A DNA stretch of 64,000 nucleotides, from the NCBI RefSeq assembly GCF_003148475.1, contig NZ_QGGG01000005.1:124001-188000 (forward strand). Reading direction: 5' to 3'. Numbering within the stretch: position 1 is the stretch's first letter; every line of letters starts with the position of its first letter. The notes beneath the pieces were generated by a model. The model had not been told where the DNA came from and ran no database searches. It was given only the letters and a program-made list of their open reading frames with translations. The stretch comes from Pseudaminobacter salicylatoxidans (GTDB lineage: Bacteria; Pseudomonadota; Alphaproteobacteria; Rhizobiales; Rhizobiaceae). The position numbers and the translations under genes were made by a program. Shown in pieces: positions 26,499 through 35,860 of this stretch.

Positions 26499-27491
26499 CT
26501 AGTATCCCCGCTGCGGATCGATGCGATGCAGCGGTTCGCCACCGGCGCTGACGCGCCGTATGCTTTCGGCAACGTCGCGCGCGGCCGCCTCCGGCACCGT
26601 GATCGAAGCCAGGTGCGGCGTTATCAGCACGTTGTCCATCTGCCAGAACGGATGCTCGTCGGGCAGAGGTTCGACGCAGAATACATCCAGCGTCGCGCCT
26701 CCGATCTGGCCCGAGCGCAGTGCCTCGACCAGTGCCGGTTCGTCGACCACAGCTCCGCGCGATGCATTGACGAACTTCGCGCCACGCGGCAGCGAGCCGA
26801 GGAGTTCGGCATCTATCAGCCCGGTGGTGGCGGGTGTTAGCGGCATCATATTGACGAGAATCTCGACCTCCCGGAGAAAAGCGCCCCGCTCGTCCGCGCC
26901 ATAGCATCGAACGTCGGCGATCGTCCGGGGAGCATGATCCCATCCGCGCACGTCGAAGCCGGCGGCGGCAAGGCCGGACGCGGCAGCGGTGCCGAGATGA
27001 CCGAGGCCGAGCACGCCGACCTTGATCTGGTGAAGCGGGCGGGGATGGATATAGTGCCACTCGCGGCGGCGCTGGGCCTGCTCGAAGGCAGGAATGTCGC
27101 GCGCATAGCGAATGACGGAGAACAGCACATAGCTCTTCATCAGCGCCATCATGCCCGGATCGGAAAGTCGCGAGATCGGCACGTCGGGCAGGTCCGTGCG
27201 CCCGACCAGCGCGTCCACGCCGGCCCCCAGATTGACCACCTGCACGAGGTTCCGGAACGGTGCGAAGAAACCCGGATAGGCCTTCCACGCAAGCACGTGG
27301 CGAATGTCGTCGGGGTCGCCCACATCCGGATAGACGCGAAAGTCCAGACCGGGGAGATTGGCCTTGAGCGCGTCGCCCCAGGCCCTGGGATCATCGAACT
27401 CGCTGTAGAAAAGCACGGCACCATAGTCCCGTTGCGGCGGCTCGGCATGGATGTGAGCGAGGCTCTGGCTGGTCGTGTCGGCGTTTTGCAT
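26499..27491 (-). CDS. D-isomer 2-hydroxyacid dehydrogenase (glyoxylate/hydroxypyruvate reductase A type)
   Basis: The 330-residue protein has the NAD(P) motif GVLGLGHLGTAAASGL. Catalytic residues are visible as Arg in NASRGAVVDE, Glu in FCVEPLPDEHPFW and His in ITPHLAS. The N-terminal sequence matches the GhrA branch, whose members reduce glyoxylate or hydroxypyruvate. The ATG at 27491 is chosen because the longer reading overlaps the racemase gene. It may handle a 2-oxo or 2-hydroxy acid made from the imported amino acid. Confidence 0.88.
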   Translation of the reverse strand: MQNADTTSQSLAHIHAEPPQRDYGAVLFYSEFDDPRAWGDALKANLPGLDFRVYPDVGDPDDIRHVLAWKAYPGFFAPFRNLVQVVNLGAGVDALVGRTDLPDVPISRLSDPGMMALMKSYVLFSVIRYARDIPAFEQAQRRREWHYIHPRPLHQIKVGVLGLGHLGTAAASGLAAAGFDVRGWDHAPRTIADVRCYGADERGAFLREVEILVNMMPLTPATTGLIDAELLGSLPRGAKFVNASRGAVVDEPALVEALRSGQIGGATLDVFCVEPLPDEHPFWQMDNVLITPHLASITVPEAAARDVAESIRRVSAGGEPLHRIDPQRGY

Positions 27492-27508
27492 GCTTGCAGA
27501 CCTCGTCC

Positions 27509-28297
27509 TCACGCCGTGACGTCGCGCATCAGGTTGCCGAAGCCGGGCCTGGCACCCTTGACACCAGCAATGGTCAGGCAATGCCAGAACGAAGCCTGGA
27601 TCGCCGAGATGACGGGCTTGCCCAGCGCCGTTTCCATCGCCTCAAGGGCGCCGGCACTGCGGAAATTCGTGCAGCTGATAAAGACGGCCGTGGCGTCGGG
27701 ATGATCGACCGAGCGCACCAGGTCATAGACCTCGTCCAGCGACACTTGCGCGAGCTCGGTATCCTTGTCGATGCCCAGGTTGCGGTGACGCAGAACCTCG
27801 TGCCCGTTCTCTTCCAAGAAGCGGATGGCCCGCTGATGCACGCCGTCCACATAAGGCGTCGCAAGAGCAATCGGCCCCGCCCTGACCGCCCGCAGTGCCG
27901 CGAGCGTAGCCGTGGAGGCCGTGTTGATCTTCTTGCCGGGCGCCCACAGTTTCAGCTTCTCCGTCAGCGCGTGGTCATAAGCCGTACCGTGCAGGAAGGA
28001 GGCACTGGTGCCGCCGAAGCACAGGACGTCGATCGGCGCCGAGCCGAGCAGCCGTGCGGCTTCCTCAAGCTGCGGCGCATTCATCATTTGCTCGATGCCT
28101 TCGACCGTAACTTTGGGGAGCTTGATGCGCGTGGTGTGGATCGACACGCCCTCGGCCGCCATCGCCCACATCTCCGATTCCATCACGACGCTGGAGGCCA
28201 TATAGATGAGACCGATGCGTGCCAGCGAACCATCGCCATCATAGCGGAACAAAGGTCGGTGCTGCGCCCTTGCGGTCGCCAGTGTCTGAGAAGCCAT
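27509..28297 (-). CDS. Asp/Glu racemase superfamily enzyme, arylmalonate decarboxylase / maleate isomerase-like
   Basis: The 262-residue protein matches the arylmalonate decarboxylase branch: GGTSASFLHG near residues 95-104, ATPYVDGVHQR near 146-155, SCTNF with Cys 209, and ASFWHCLTIAG plus GFGNLMRD at the end. The first active-site position is not Cys (GGTS), as in the decarboxylase, whereas racemases and maleate isomerases use two Cys. The dioxyanion-hole Thr 97 and Tyr 149 positions appear kept; Thr 210 follows the Cys, where the decarboxylase has Gly. Function is therefore open. Confidence 0.82.
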   Translation of the reverse strand: MASQTLATARAQHRPLFRYDGDGSLARIGLIYMASSVVMESEMWAMAAEGVSIHTTRIKLPKVTVEGIEQMMNAPQLEEAARLLGSAPIDVLCFGGTSASFLHGTAYDHALTEKLKLWAPGKKINTASTATLAALRAVRAGPIALATPYVDGVHQRAIRFLEENGHEVLRHRNLGIDKDTELAQVSLDEVYDLVRSVDHPDATAVFISCTNFRSAGALEAMETALGKPVISAIQASFWHCLTIAGVKGARPGFGNLMRDVTA

Positions 28298-28444
28298 CGC
28301 CGATCTCCCTCGAGCTTTTCATATCTGCGCGGCGTCTCTTCCGGCCCCGGTTTCCTCCCGCCGCCCATCGCAGCGCCACGCTCTGCAAGGTCAATATTGG
28401 TACAGACGGCAACATCAATAAAGTAGTTTTATCTGGTGAATAAG

Positions 28445-28459
28445 ATAGGAAATACCTAT
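28445..28459. promoter_or_regulatory. LysR-type operator, copy 1 of 3
   Basis: ATAGG-AAATA-CCTAT is a perfect 5-bp inverted repeat around AAATA, about 150 bases upstream of the racemase gene. The same G-AAAWA-C core occurs at 34823 and 38597. Confidence 0.55.
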
Positions 28460-28476
28460 GTAGATCGACCACGAAA

Positions 28477-28507
28477 AAGGGCGCCACCCAGACAGGATAG
28501 CGCCCTT
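28477..28507 (-). terminator. Rho-independent-type terminator after the binding-protein gene
   Basis: AAGGGCGC and GCGCCCTT form an 8-bp stem with a 15-base loop. On the minus strand it is followed by a short T-run, fitting termination of the transcript from 34714-28673. Confidence 0.7.
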
Positions 28508-28672
28508 TTGGACCAGAGCCGGTTGCCGACGCGGCAAATGAAGGTTTTCGCGGAAGAGCGCTAACGCCTGATGGAAACGCTATCGCACCGGGCCGAGAAC
28601 CGATTTCATATCGCTTCCCAGCGGAGCCTGAACGCAATCGCAGCTACGGCTTCACGATCGCCCCGGCAAACT

Positions 28673-29470
28673 TCACTTGCACGACGCCAGGATGTTGGCC
28701 TCGAACCATTTCTCGCTTGCCTTGGCCAGCGAGCCATCCTTGATGAGCTCGCAAAGCGCGGCATCGATCTTCGCCTTCAGTTCCGTGTCCTCATGCCGCA
28801 TCCCGACCCCCACGCCCTCACCGAGCGTCGGATGCGAGGAACTCAATATCTTGACGTTTACGAGGGCGAAATTCGCGCCCGCCGGACGGCCGAGAAAATC
28901 ATCGGCGGCCGACACGTCGGAAAAGCCTGCATCGAGGCGTCCGGCCTCCAGGTCGATCTGCATCTGGTCGAGGGATTCATATGTCTTGAGGTCCACCCCC
29001 GGCATCGTAGCCTGGACATAGGCACCGCGGGCCGTGCCTTGCTGCACGCCGACGCGCTTGCCGGTCAACGCGCTGCGAAGCGTCTCCAGATCCGTGACGT
29101 TCATCAGGTCCGAATCCTTTGGAGCCACGAAATAGCTGGTGAGTTCCGCATAGGGAATGCTGAATTCGATCTTCTTGCGCCGGTCATCCGTGATCGACAG
29201 CGCCGAAATGATGATGTCCACCCGATTGGCCTGAAGCGCGGGTATCAGGCCGGCGAAATCCTGGACGACGAATTTGCACTTCGCCTCCAGCTTGGCGCAG
29301 AGCAAGGCGCCCGTATCAGCATCGAAACCCGTTACCTCTCCGGCGGGATTGACCATGCTCCAGGGCGGATAGGCGCCCTCGGTGCCGATCCGAAGCTCCA
29401 GGGCGCTTGCCTGAGCCGCCGAAGCGAAGACCATCACGGACGAACAAAGTGCCAGAATGGCTTTCCTCAT
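28673..29470 (-). CDS. Amino-acid ABC transporter substrate-binding protein without adjacent permease
   Basis: The 265-residue protein starts MRKAILALCSSVMVFASAAQA, a signal peptide cleaved near residue 21. The family 3 SBP fold follows: LRIGTEGAYPPWSMVNPAGE, VQDFAGLIPALQANRVDI and SALSITDDRRK. No permease or ATPase gene is next to it. The ABC set at 38915-41178 lacks a binding protein and shares an upstream motif with this block, so the two may form one transporter. The ATG at 29470 is chosen for the signal peptide; another lies at 29485. Confidence 0.9.
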   Translation of the reverse strand: MRKAILALCSSVMVFASAAQASALELRIGTEGAYPPWSMVNPAGEVTGFDADTGALLCAKLEAKCKFVVQDFAGLIPALQANRVDIIISALSITDDRRKKIEFSIPYAELTSYFVAPKDSDLMNVTDLETLRSALTGKRVGVQQGTARGAYVQATMPGVDLKTYESLDQMQIDLEAGRLDAGFSDVSAADDFLGRPAGANFALVNVKILSSSHPTLGEGVGVGMRHEDTELKAKIDAALCELIKDGSLAKASEKWFEANILASCK

Positions 29471-29634
29471 TGAATTCACTCCCATTTATCGTTGATTGAT
29501 CTGTCGTTTCCGGATCGCGGGCCGTCCAAACAGCGGGCAGCCAGAGCAAAGGGCGCGCTCCATGGGCAGGCCGGTCGCTATCGCGACGACCTGTTGCCGC
29601 CCCGCCCCAGGGCAAGGCGACAATCTCGTGGGTG

Positions 29635-30975
29635 CTACCGGACGCCGGTCGCGGCGGCAGGAACCCTTACGGCAGGGTTCGGTTCTTCATGGCTGGTATC
29701 CTCGAAATTCTTCGGCATCCGGCCGCGCAGGATGGAGACCGACAGGATGCTCAACAGGGCCATACCCGCCATGTACCAGCCGATGGAATGAGACCCGTAG
29801 TTGGCTGCCAGATCGGTTGCGATGATGGGTGCGAGCGCCCCGCCGAAGATGCCGCCCAGGCTGTAGGAAAGGGCTGCCCCCGTATAGCGCACATTCGCCT
29901 TGAACAGCTCTGGCAGATAGGCGCCCATGGGTCCGTAGACACCCCCCATGATCGCCAGCGTGCCCGACATCGCCAGCATGATGACTACGGTGTTCCTGGT
30001 GTCGAGAAGCGGGAAGAAGAAGAACGCCCAGACCGCCGCAATCATCGCCGAGATGACGATCACGCGGGAGCGGCCGTATTTGTCGCTCAACATCCCGCAC
30101 AACAAGGTGGACGCCGCCATGGCAATGACAGCGACCATCGTCAGGGTCAGCATGTGCGAGCGGCTGAAGCCCAGGACATCCACGCCATAGCTCAGGCCGA
30201 AGGTGCCGGTGGTGAAAAACAGGACATAGGTGATGGCGGTTGCCATGCCGCCCAGCACGACCTGAAGAAAATGGGTCTTCATCACCTCCATCACAGGTGC
30301 CTTGGACTGCTTTTCCTGCTCAAGCACCTTCTGGAACACCGGCGTCTCGGCAATGGTGAGGCGGATGTAGAGGCCGAACATGATCAGGACGATGCTGAGC
30401 AGGAACGGGATGCGCCATCCCCAGTCCAGGAACTGCTCTTCCGGCAGCGTCACGCTCAGGAGCAGGAAGATGCCATTCGACAGCAGGAAGCCGGGCGCAC
30501 TGCCAAGCTGTGGAAGCGCGCCGAACAGGCCGCGCTTGCCCTTTGGCGCATACTCGGTCGCCAGCAGGGCCGCGCCTCCCCATTCGCCGCCCAGACCGAA
30601 CCCTTGCGCAAAGCGCAGAACGCAAAGCGCCACCGGCGCCATGACGCCGATGGACGAGTAGGTCGGCAGCAATCCGACCAGAACCGTGGCGATGCCCATG
30701 GTCAGGAGCGAGGCGACAAGCATCGCCTTGCGTCCTATGCGGTCGCCGAAATGGCCGAACACGATCGCGCCAAGCGGCCGGGAAACAAACCCCACGGCGA
30801 AGGTGGCGAAAGCCGCGATCGTGCCCGTGACCGGATCGAGCGTGGGGAAGAAGACGGTCTTGAACACCAGCGCCGCGGCAATGCCGTAGATATAGAAGTC
30901 ATAGAACTCGATGGTCGTGCCGACCAGGCTCGCAACCGCGACCTTGGATCGGCTTATGTCTTTCTGCCTTGTCAT
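29635..30975 (-). CDS. MFS transporter, metabolite:H+ symporter type
   Basis: The 446-residue protein has 12 predicted membrane segments. Motifs of the MHS branch are visible: FYDFYIYGIAAALVF, FGHFGDRIGRKAMLV and FAQGFGLGGEWGGAALLA. Relatives carry shikimate, citrate, proline/betaine or 2-oxoglutarate. It lies within the minus-strand run of diiron/reductase/formaldehyde genes and may import their substrate. Confidence 0.9.
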   Translation of the reverse strand: MTRQKDISRSKVAVASLVGTTIEFYDFYIYGIAAALVFKTVFFPTLDPVTGTIAAFATFAVGFVSRPLGAIVFGHFGDRIGRKAMLVASLLTMGIATVLVGLLPTYSSIGVMAPVALCVLRFAQGFGLGGEWGGAALLATEYAPKGKRGLFGALPQLGSAPGFLLSNGIFLLLSVTLPEEQFLDWGWRIPFLLSIVLIMFGLYIRLTIAETPVFQKVLEQEKQSKAPVMEVMKTHFLQVVLGGMATAITYVLFFTTGTFGLSYGVDVLGFSRSHMLTLTMVAVIAMAASTLLCGMLSDKYGRSRVIVISAMIAAVWAFFFFPLLDTRNTVVIMLAMSGTLAIMGGVYGPMGAYLPELFKANVRYTGAALSYSLGGIFGGALAPIIATDLAANYGSHSIGWYMAGMALLSILSVSILRGRMPKNFEDTSHEEPNPAVRVPAAATGVR

Positions 30976-31082
30976 TTGGTTTTCCTCCCTCTTAAGTCTC
31001 GCAACGCGACCGCCGTTCGGGCCCCGATCCCTGGAGCGGCCGATTGCGTGGTGAAGTGTCAGCGTGACGCCAAGGCAACCCT

Positions 31083-31661
31083 TCAGCGCGCAAGCGCGCC
31101 GGAGGCCCTGGCGACATGCGTTGCAATCGCATCCATCAGCGCGGGCGAAAGGCAGTCATAGGGAGTGAGGCCGAGTTCCGTCAGACGCGCGCGGATCGCT
31201 CCCATGTTTTCCGGCTCGACGCCGGATTCGATGACGGACGACACGAAGGCGCTGAATTCCGGTTCTGCCCAGCCCGCTTCCGCCGAAAGCTCGGGATGGA
31301 TGAAGTCCAGCCCGTAGAAGGGATGCGAGCTGTTCTCGATGCGACCGTACATATGCACGCCGCACGCCTTGCAGGCATGCCGCTGGATCGTTGCGCCGGC
31401 ATCGACGACGGCCAGCTTGTCGCCGTTTTCCCTGACCTCGACCTTCTCGCGCGGCACGACGGCCACCATCGAAAATGTCGCGCCATCGGGCTTCCAGCAC
31501 TTCGTGCAGCCGCAGGCATGGTTGTGGGCGACCTGGCTGGAGACGGCGACCCTGACCGGAGCCTCCTCGCATTTGCAGGTCAGGGTTCCTCCCACGAAGT
31601 CCGGCGCGCCCGGTTTTACGCCGTGGTCCACCGAAGGATGAATTTGGATCGTCTTCGACAT
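31083..31661 (-). CDS. gfa: S-(hydroxymethyl)glutathione synthase
   Basis: The 192-residue protein matches Gfa, which promotes condensation of formaldehyde with glutathione. Zinc-site cysteines are visible at about residues 29 and 31 (CKC), 50, 52 and 55 (CGCTKC), and 97 and 100 (CKAC). The ATG at 31661 follows a GGGAG ribosome-binding site; a longer in-frame reading adds a non-homologous Arg-rich leader. Placement after frmA strongly implies that formaldehyde is a product of the pathway here. Confidence 0.92.
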   Translation of the reverse strand: MSKTIQIHPSVDHGVKPGAPDFVGGTLTCKCEEAPVRVAVSSQVAHNHACGCTKCWKPDGATFSMVAVVPREKVEVRENGDKLAVVDAGATIQRHACKACGVHMYGRIENSSHPFYGLDFIHPELSAEAGWAEPEFSAFVSSVIESGVEPENMGAIRARLTELGLTPYDCLSPALMDAIATHVARASGALAR

Positions 31662-31830
31662 TGCTCGCTCCCTATGAAATTTCGCGCCCCGTTGTGCTCG
31701 CCGGAACGCCATGGCGGCCTCCCGCCGCCGGACTGTTTGTCGCCGCCGAAGCACCGGCGATATGCAAAAGACCAATAACGGTCCGCATGCGTCGATTGCA
31801 GAGGGGCTCGCTGAGGCCGATCCGTCCGGG

Positions 31831-32943
31831 TCAGAACGTGACCACGGAGCGGATCGACTTACCGTCGTGCATCAGATCGAATGCGGTATTGATTTCATCA
31901 AGAGGCATGGTGTGGGTGATCAGGTCATCGATATTGATCTTGCCCTCCATATACCAGTCGACGATCCTGGGAACGTCAGTCCGCCCTCTGGCACCACCGA
32001 ACGCGGTCCCCTTCCAGGTGCGCCCCGTCACGAGCTGGAACGGACGCGTGGAAATCTCGGCCCCTGCGGGCGCGACCCCGATGACGACACTGGTGCCCCA
32101 GCCTCTATGGCACGCTTCCAGCGCCTGTCGCATCACGCCGACATTGCCGGTGCAGTCGAACGTGAAGTCGGCCCCGCCGTCGGTAAGGTCCTGAATGGCT
32201 GCAACCACCTTGTCGTTGCCGACATCCTTGGGATTGACGAAATCGGTCATGCCGAACTTCGCGGCCATGGCGGCCTTGTCAGGGTTGATGTCCACGCCGA
32301 TGATCTTGTCGGCACCGACCATGCGGGCGCCCTGGATGACATTCAGCCCAATGCCGCCGAGACCGAATACCACCACATTCGCGCCGGGCCATACCTTGCC
32401 CGTATAGAGCACCGCGCCGATGCCCGTGGTGACGCCGCAGCCGATGTAGCAGATCTTGTCGAAGGGCGCGTCCTGGCGAACCCTCGCCAGCGCGATTTCC
32501 GGCAACACGGTGAAGTTCGAGAACGTCGAACAGCCCATATAGTGGAAGATGTCCTCGCCCTCGCAGAAGAACCTGCTGGTTCCATCCGGCATCAACCCCT
32601 GCCCTTGCGTGGCACGGATGGAGGTACACAAATTGGAGCGTTGCGAAAGGCAGGTTTTGCATTCGCGGCACTCGGGCGTGTAGAGGGGGATAACGTGGTC
32701 GCCGGGCTTCAGGCCGCTGACGCCGGGGCCGACTTCGCGAACGATGCCCGCACCTTCATGCCCGAGAATGGCCGGGAAGCGGCCTTCCGAATCCAGGCCG
32801 GAAAGCGTGTAGGCATCAGTATGGCAAACCCCCGTGGCCATGATCTCCACCAGCACCTCGCCTGCTTTCGGCCCCCTGACGTCAATGGTCTCTATGGTGA
32901 GCGGCGCGCCCGCCTTCCAGGCTATCGCTGCGCGTGACTTCAT
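31831..32943 (-). CDS. frmA: S-(hydroxymethyl)glutathione dehydrogenase / class III alcohol dehydrogenase
   Basis: The 370-residue protein oxidises S-(hydroxymethyl)glutathione to S-formylglutathione with NAD. Catalytic zinc ligands are Cys 40 ([12 protein letters not shown]), His 62 (GHEGAG) and the [10 protein letters not shown] Cys. Structural zinc is held by Cys 92, 95, 98 and 106. The NAD motif is [11 protein letters not shown]. The class III fingerprint is clear. Its gene begins ten bases after the reductase gene, so it is co-transcribed with it. No S-formylglutathione hydrolase gene is in the window. Confidence 0.94.
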   Translation of the reverse strand: MKSRAAIAWKAGAPLTIETIDVRGPKAGEVLVEIMATGVCHTDAYTLSGLDSEGRFPAILGHEGAGIVREVGPGVSGLKPGDHVIPLYTPECRECKTCLSQRSNLCTSIRATQGQGLMPDGTSRFFCEGEDIFHYMGCSTFSNFTVLPEIALARVRQDAPFDKICYIGCGVTTGIGAVLYTGKVWPGANVVVFGLGGIGLNVIQGARMVGADKIIGVDINPDKAAMAAKFGMTDFVNPKDVGNDKVVAAIQDLTDGGADFTFDCTGNVGVMRQALEACHRGWGTSVVIGVAPAGAEISTRPFQLVTGRTWKGTAFGGARGRTDVPRIVDWYMEGKINIDDLITHTMPLDEINTAFDLMHDGKSIRSVVTF

Positions 32944-32953
32944 GAATTGGTCC

Positions 32954-33940
32954 TCAAAGATCGAGTACGAGAAGTTCGGATTCGGAACGCGATACGCAGA
33001 CGAGCATCACCGCGCCCGACTCCCGGTCGGCATCGCTGAGCACGTCGTCATTGTGTTGCGGGGTTCCGGCCAGAACCTTGACGAGGCAGGTTCCGCAGAT
33101 GCCGGCCCTGCAGGAATTCGTGATCTTGTGGCCTGCATTCTCGAGTACCGAAAGCAGGCTGGTGTGGGGCGGCACCGTCAAACGTTGCCCGGAGCGTGCC
33201 AGTTCCACCTCGAAAGCGCCCGTCTCGAGCCGCGGTTTGACGCTCGGCGCAAAGCGCTCGCGATGCAGTGCGCCCGCGCGCCAGGCCCGGCAATTTTCTT
33301 CAACCGCATCGATCAACGGGCCTGGGCCGCAGCAATAGACGGCCGTGTCGGTGCGCGGCGCGCCCAGGAAGCGCGGCAGGTCCAGGAGGCCGAACTCGTC
33401 CTGCGGCATGACATGGACCTCGCCGCCGCGACAGGTGGAGATCTCGTCCAGGAAAGCCATCGAATTGCGGGTGCGGCCGCCATAGAGCAGCGTCCATGGC
33501 TTGCCCCCATCCGCCGCCTGACGGATCATCGGCAGGATCGGCGTGATGCCGATGCCACCGGCAATGAACAGGTAGCGCTCGGCATCGACCAGGGCGAAAT
33601 TGTTTCGGGGCGTCGTGACCTGAAGCCGGTCGCCAACGCGAACATCCTCATGGATGCAACTCGAACCGCCACGGCTGGCAGGCTCGCGCAGCACCCCGAT
33701 GCGCCAGGCCTCCGGATTTTGCGGATCACCACACAGCGAGTACTGCCGCACCAGAGCATTTGGCAGGATGACGTCGATATGAGCGCCGGGGGTCCAACCC
33801 GGCAGGGACTGTCCGTATGAGGACTTCAGTTCCAGCGAAACCACGCCGTCGGCCTCGGTCTTGACCGCGGCCACATCCACATTGAAGACCGCACCGGCCT
33901 CCATCAGATCCATGGAGTCCCTCATTGTTATGTCGTTCAT
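32954..33940 (-). CDS. VanB/PDR-type oxidoreductase with C-terminal [2Fe-2S] domain
   Basis: The 328-residue protein has a ferredoxin-reductase flavin domain ([11 protein letters not shown]), an NAD domain ([16 protein letters not shown]) and a plant-type 2Fe-2S domain (CRAGICGTC, Cys about 277, 282, 285, and Cys about 315 in MLVCVS). Such proteins feed electrons to Rieske oxygenases including vanillate and carnitine demethylases. No Rieske component is encoded nearby; the adjacent upstream gene encodes a ferritin-like diiron protein, the likely partner. A GGGAGG-type ribosome-binding site precedes the ATG. Confidence 0.92.
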   Translation of the reverse strand: MNDITMRDSMDLMEAGAVFNVDVAAVKTEADGVVSLELKSSYGQSLPGWTPGAHIDVILPNALVRQYSLCGDPQNPEAWRIGVLREPASRGGSSCIHEDVRVGDRLQVTTPRNNFALVDAERYLFIAGGIGITPILPMIRQAADGGKPWTLLYGGRTRNSMAFLDEISTCRGGEVHVMPQDEFGLLDLPRFLGAPRTDTAVYCCGPGPLIDAVEENCRAWRAGALHRERFAPSVKPRLETGAFEVELARSGQRLTVPPHTSLLSVLENAGHKITNSCRAGICGTCLVKVLAGTPQHNDDVLSDADRESGAVMLVCVSRSESELLVLDL

Positions 33941-34021
33941 TGAACCAAACCTCCCGAATGGACGACCTCAACGGCGGCATTGTCCGGGTATCTGCCGGGC
34001 GCCGCATGGGGTGCGGCCGCG

Positions 34022-34714
34022 TCAGGCACGGCGGCGCTGGGCGACGGATTCAGGGGTGAAGGTCTTCCAGGCAATGTCACGCATGCCCCTCATCGCCCGC
34101 AGTATCTCCTCGCGATCGTGATCTGTCCTGGCATAGCTGGACAGGATCTGCCGCCCGAGGCCGACATGGAATTTTTCGTCGATCTCGATCTGCCGATAGA
34201 CGCGCACGACCTCGTCGAACTGATGCCGCTCGCCGGCGCGGAAGGTTGGCTCGAAGCTGCCCGACGCCGAAGTTTCCGACACGTTCCACGCAGCGATCGC
34301 CGCCAGCGGATGGCGCTCGAGACAGTCCCACAGGAACTCGCTCCATGGACGGGCTTCCTCCGGCACCGAGACCGGAACGGTGCCGCCGAGCGATTCAATC
34401 GCCTTGCCAACCGCCTCATAGTGCTCAGCCTCCTGGAACGACTGCTTTGCCAGCAGCGTGATATGGGTGCGCGAAAAGCCCATCCCGTAGCGCCGGATCT
34501 GTTCGTTCAGCAGGAAAACATAATCGATTTCCCGCCACGCACGCGGCTCAAGCCAGGCTGCCAGGACCCTGGGGTCGGGGTTCTTATCGTAGGTTTCGAA
34601 AAACGCTTCGGTCGCCTGTCTGGTGGATTCGACGACGGAATCCAGAATCTCATCGACCTCGTCGCTGATCCCGACCAGCCCATCGCCGCCACGTACGTTC
34701 CTGACATCCACCAT
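34022..34714 (-). CDS. Ferritin-like diiron protein, candidate oxygenase
   Basis: The 230-residue protein starts at an ATG preceded by GGAGG. It carries two repeats of the ferritin-like diiron pattern: Glu 62 then E95-A-E-H98, and Glu 147 then E180-K-F-H183. The Glu-to-ExxH spacing is 33 residues in both halves. That supports a four-helix carboxylate-bridged diiron site like those of diiron oxygenases. It heads the operon with the VanB-type reductase, frmA and gfa, so an oxygenase releasing formaldehyde is a reasonable inference. I do not recognise a named family. Confidence 0.78.
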   Translation of the reverse strand: MVDVRNVRGGDGLVGISDEVDEILDSVVESTRQATEAFFETYDKNPDPRVLAAWLEPRAWREIDYVFLLNEQIRRYGMGFSRTHITLLAKQSFQEAEHYEAVGKAIESLGGTVPVSVPEEARPWSEFLWDCLERHPLAAIAAWNVSETSASGSFEPTFRAGERHQFDEVVRVYRQIEIDEKFHVGLGRQILSSYARTDHDREEILRAMRGMRDIAWKTFTPESVAQRRRA

Positions 34715-34822
34715 TTTTGTCCTCCAATGAATTTCGGCCCGTTGAGTGCGAGAAGGCCGGCTCGTGAGATTCACGATACTGCCGGGCCGACACCGGACAC
34801 AGCGATTAGAATTGCATTGCGA

Positions 34823-34837
34823 TTTAGAAATACTAAT
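34823..34837. promoter_or_regulatory. LysR-type operator, copy 2 of 3
   Basis: TTTAG-AAATA-CTAAT lies between the divergent diiron-protein and LysR genes, about 32 bases from the LysR start. It shares the G-AAAWA-C core with sites at 28445 and 38597. Confidence 0.6.
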
Positions 34838-34868
34838 GTGCGAAGCGACGTAACCGGGGAGGGAAACG

Positions 34869-35801
34869 TTGGCCAAGCTACCGCCTTTGAAAGCACTGCA
34901 GGCGTTCGACGCATTCGGACGGCTGGGCAACGTCGCCGGCGCCGCCGCCGAGCTCGGCGTGACGCCCGGCGCGGTCAGCCAGCAATTGCGCAAGGCGGAA
35001 GAGGCACTGAACCTGCGCCTGCTGGAACGGCGCGGCAACAGCGTCGAACTGACGTCGTGGGGACGCATCTATTATGCTGAAATCCGCCCCGCCTTCGAGC
35101 AACTGCGCATCGCGCAGGAAAAGCTGAGCCGGATAAGAAGCACCAGCGGCATCGTCATCAGCTGCCTTCCATCCCTTGCGGGCAAATGGCTGGCGCCGCG
35201 GCTGGCCGACTGGCAAATGTCGCATCCCGATGCGAATGTGCGCCTGCTGGGAAAGGGTTCCGAACCGCAGCTCGGGGAAGATTCGATCGACTTCCGTATT
35301 TCCTACGGAGACCGCATCCGCAAATTCGATCACTATATCGAGATCTTCACCGACTGGGTGGTGCCGGCATGCTCGCCGGCGTTTCTGAAGGCCAATCCGG
35401 TCGCCAAGCCGATCGATATTCTCACCATGCCCTTGCTCGGCATAGAGTGGGACCGCGATCACAAGGCGGCTCCGACCTGGTCCGACTGGGCCGTAAGGAT
35501 CGGCGCGGAGCCGCGTATGACGCGCGGGGAAATGGCTTTTTCCCTGTCGAGTTCAGCCATCGACGCGGCGATCAACGGGCGCGGCTTTGTCCTGGCTCAG
35601 ATCGCGATGGTTGCGGACGATCTTGAAGCCGGCCGCCTCGTTGTCCCCTTCGACCTGCGGGTGAAACTCTCTCAGGCATATTTTCTGGCCTGGGACCGGT
35701 CTGCCCTGTCGAAGCCTTTCGGTCCCGACCTGCGTGCCTGGATCATTTCTATCTCGAAAAGCCAGAGCGCAGCATCCGCCGGGCTGGCGGATATTGTCTA
35801 A
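34869..35801 (+). CDS. LysR-family regulator, GcvA-like
   Basis: The 310-residue protein starts at TTG after a GGGGAGGG ribosome-binding site. The N-terminal HTH is of the GcvA branch (LPPLKALQAFDAFGRLGNVA, GVTPGAVSQQLRKAEE). The effector domain runs from about residue 95 (SGIVISCLPSLAGKWLAPRL). It is divergent from the diiron-protein operon and the palindrome at 34823 lies between them. The same motif upstream of the racemase/ABC unit and at the 38.6 kb promoter suggests that it controls all three. Confidence 0.9.
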   Translation: MAKLPPLKALQAFDAFGRLGNVAGAAAELGVTPGAVSQQLRKAEEALNLRLLERRGNSVELTSWGRIYYAEIRPAFEQLRIAQEKLSRIRSTSGIVISCLPSLAGKWLAPRLADWQMSHPDANVRLLGKGSEPQLGEDSIDFRISYGDRIRKFDHYIEIFTDWVVPACSPAFLKANPVAKPIDILTMPLLGIEWDRDHKAAPTWSDWAVRIGAEPRMTRGEMAFSLSSSAIDAAINGRGFVLAQIAMVADDLEAGRLVVPFDLRVKLSQAYFLAWDRSALSKPFGPDLRAWIISISKSQSAASAGLADIV

Positions 35802-35860
35802 CTATCGTCTGCCATCGCGCTTCCGCACCGGTGAAACCGGGTCCGTTTCAACCACCAGCC

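Larger units (their letters stand above)
28298..28672. other. Intergenic region with a palindromic operator and a terminator
   Basis: No gene is supported in these 375 bases. They hold the promoter side of the racemase/ABC unit, a 15-bp palindrome at 28445 and a terminator at 28477 for the binding-protein gene upstream. Confidence 0.6.
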
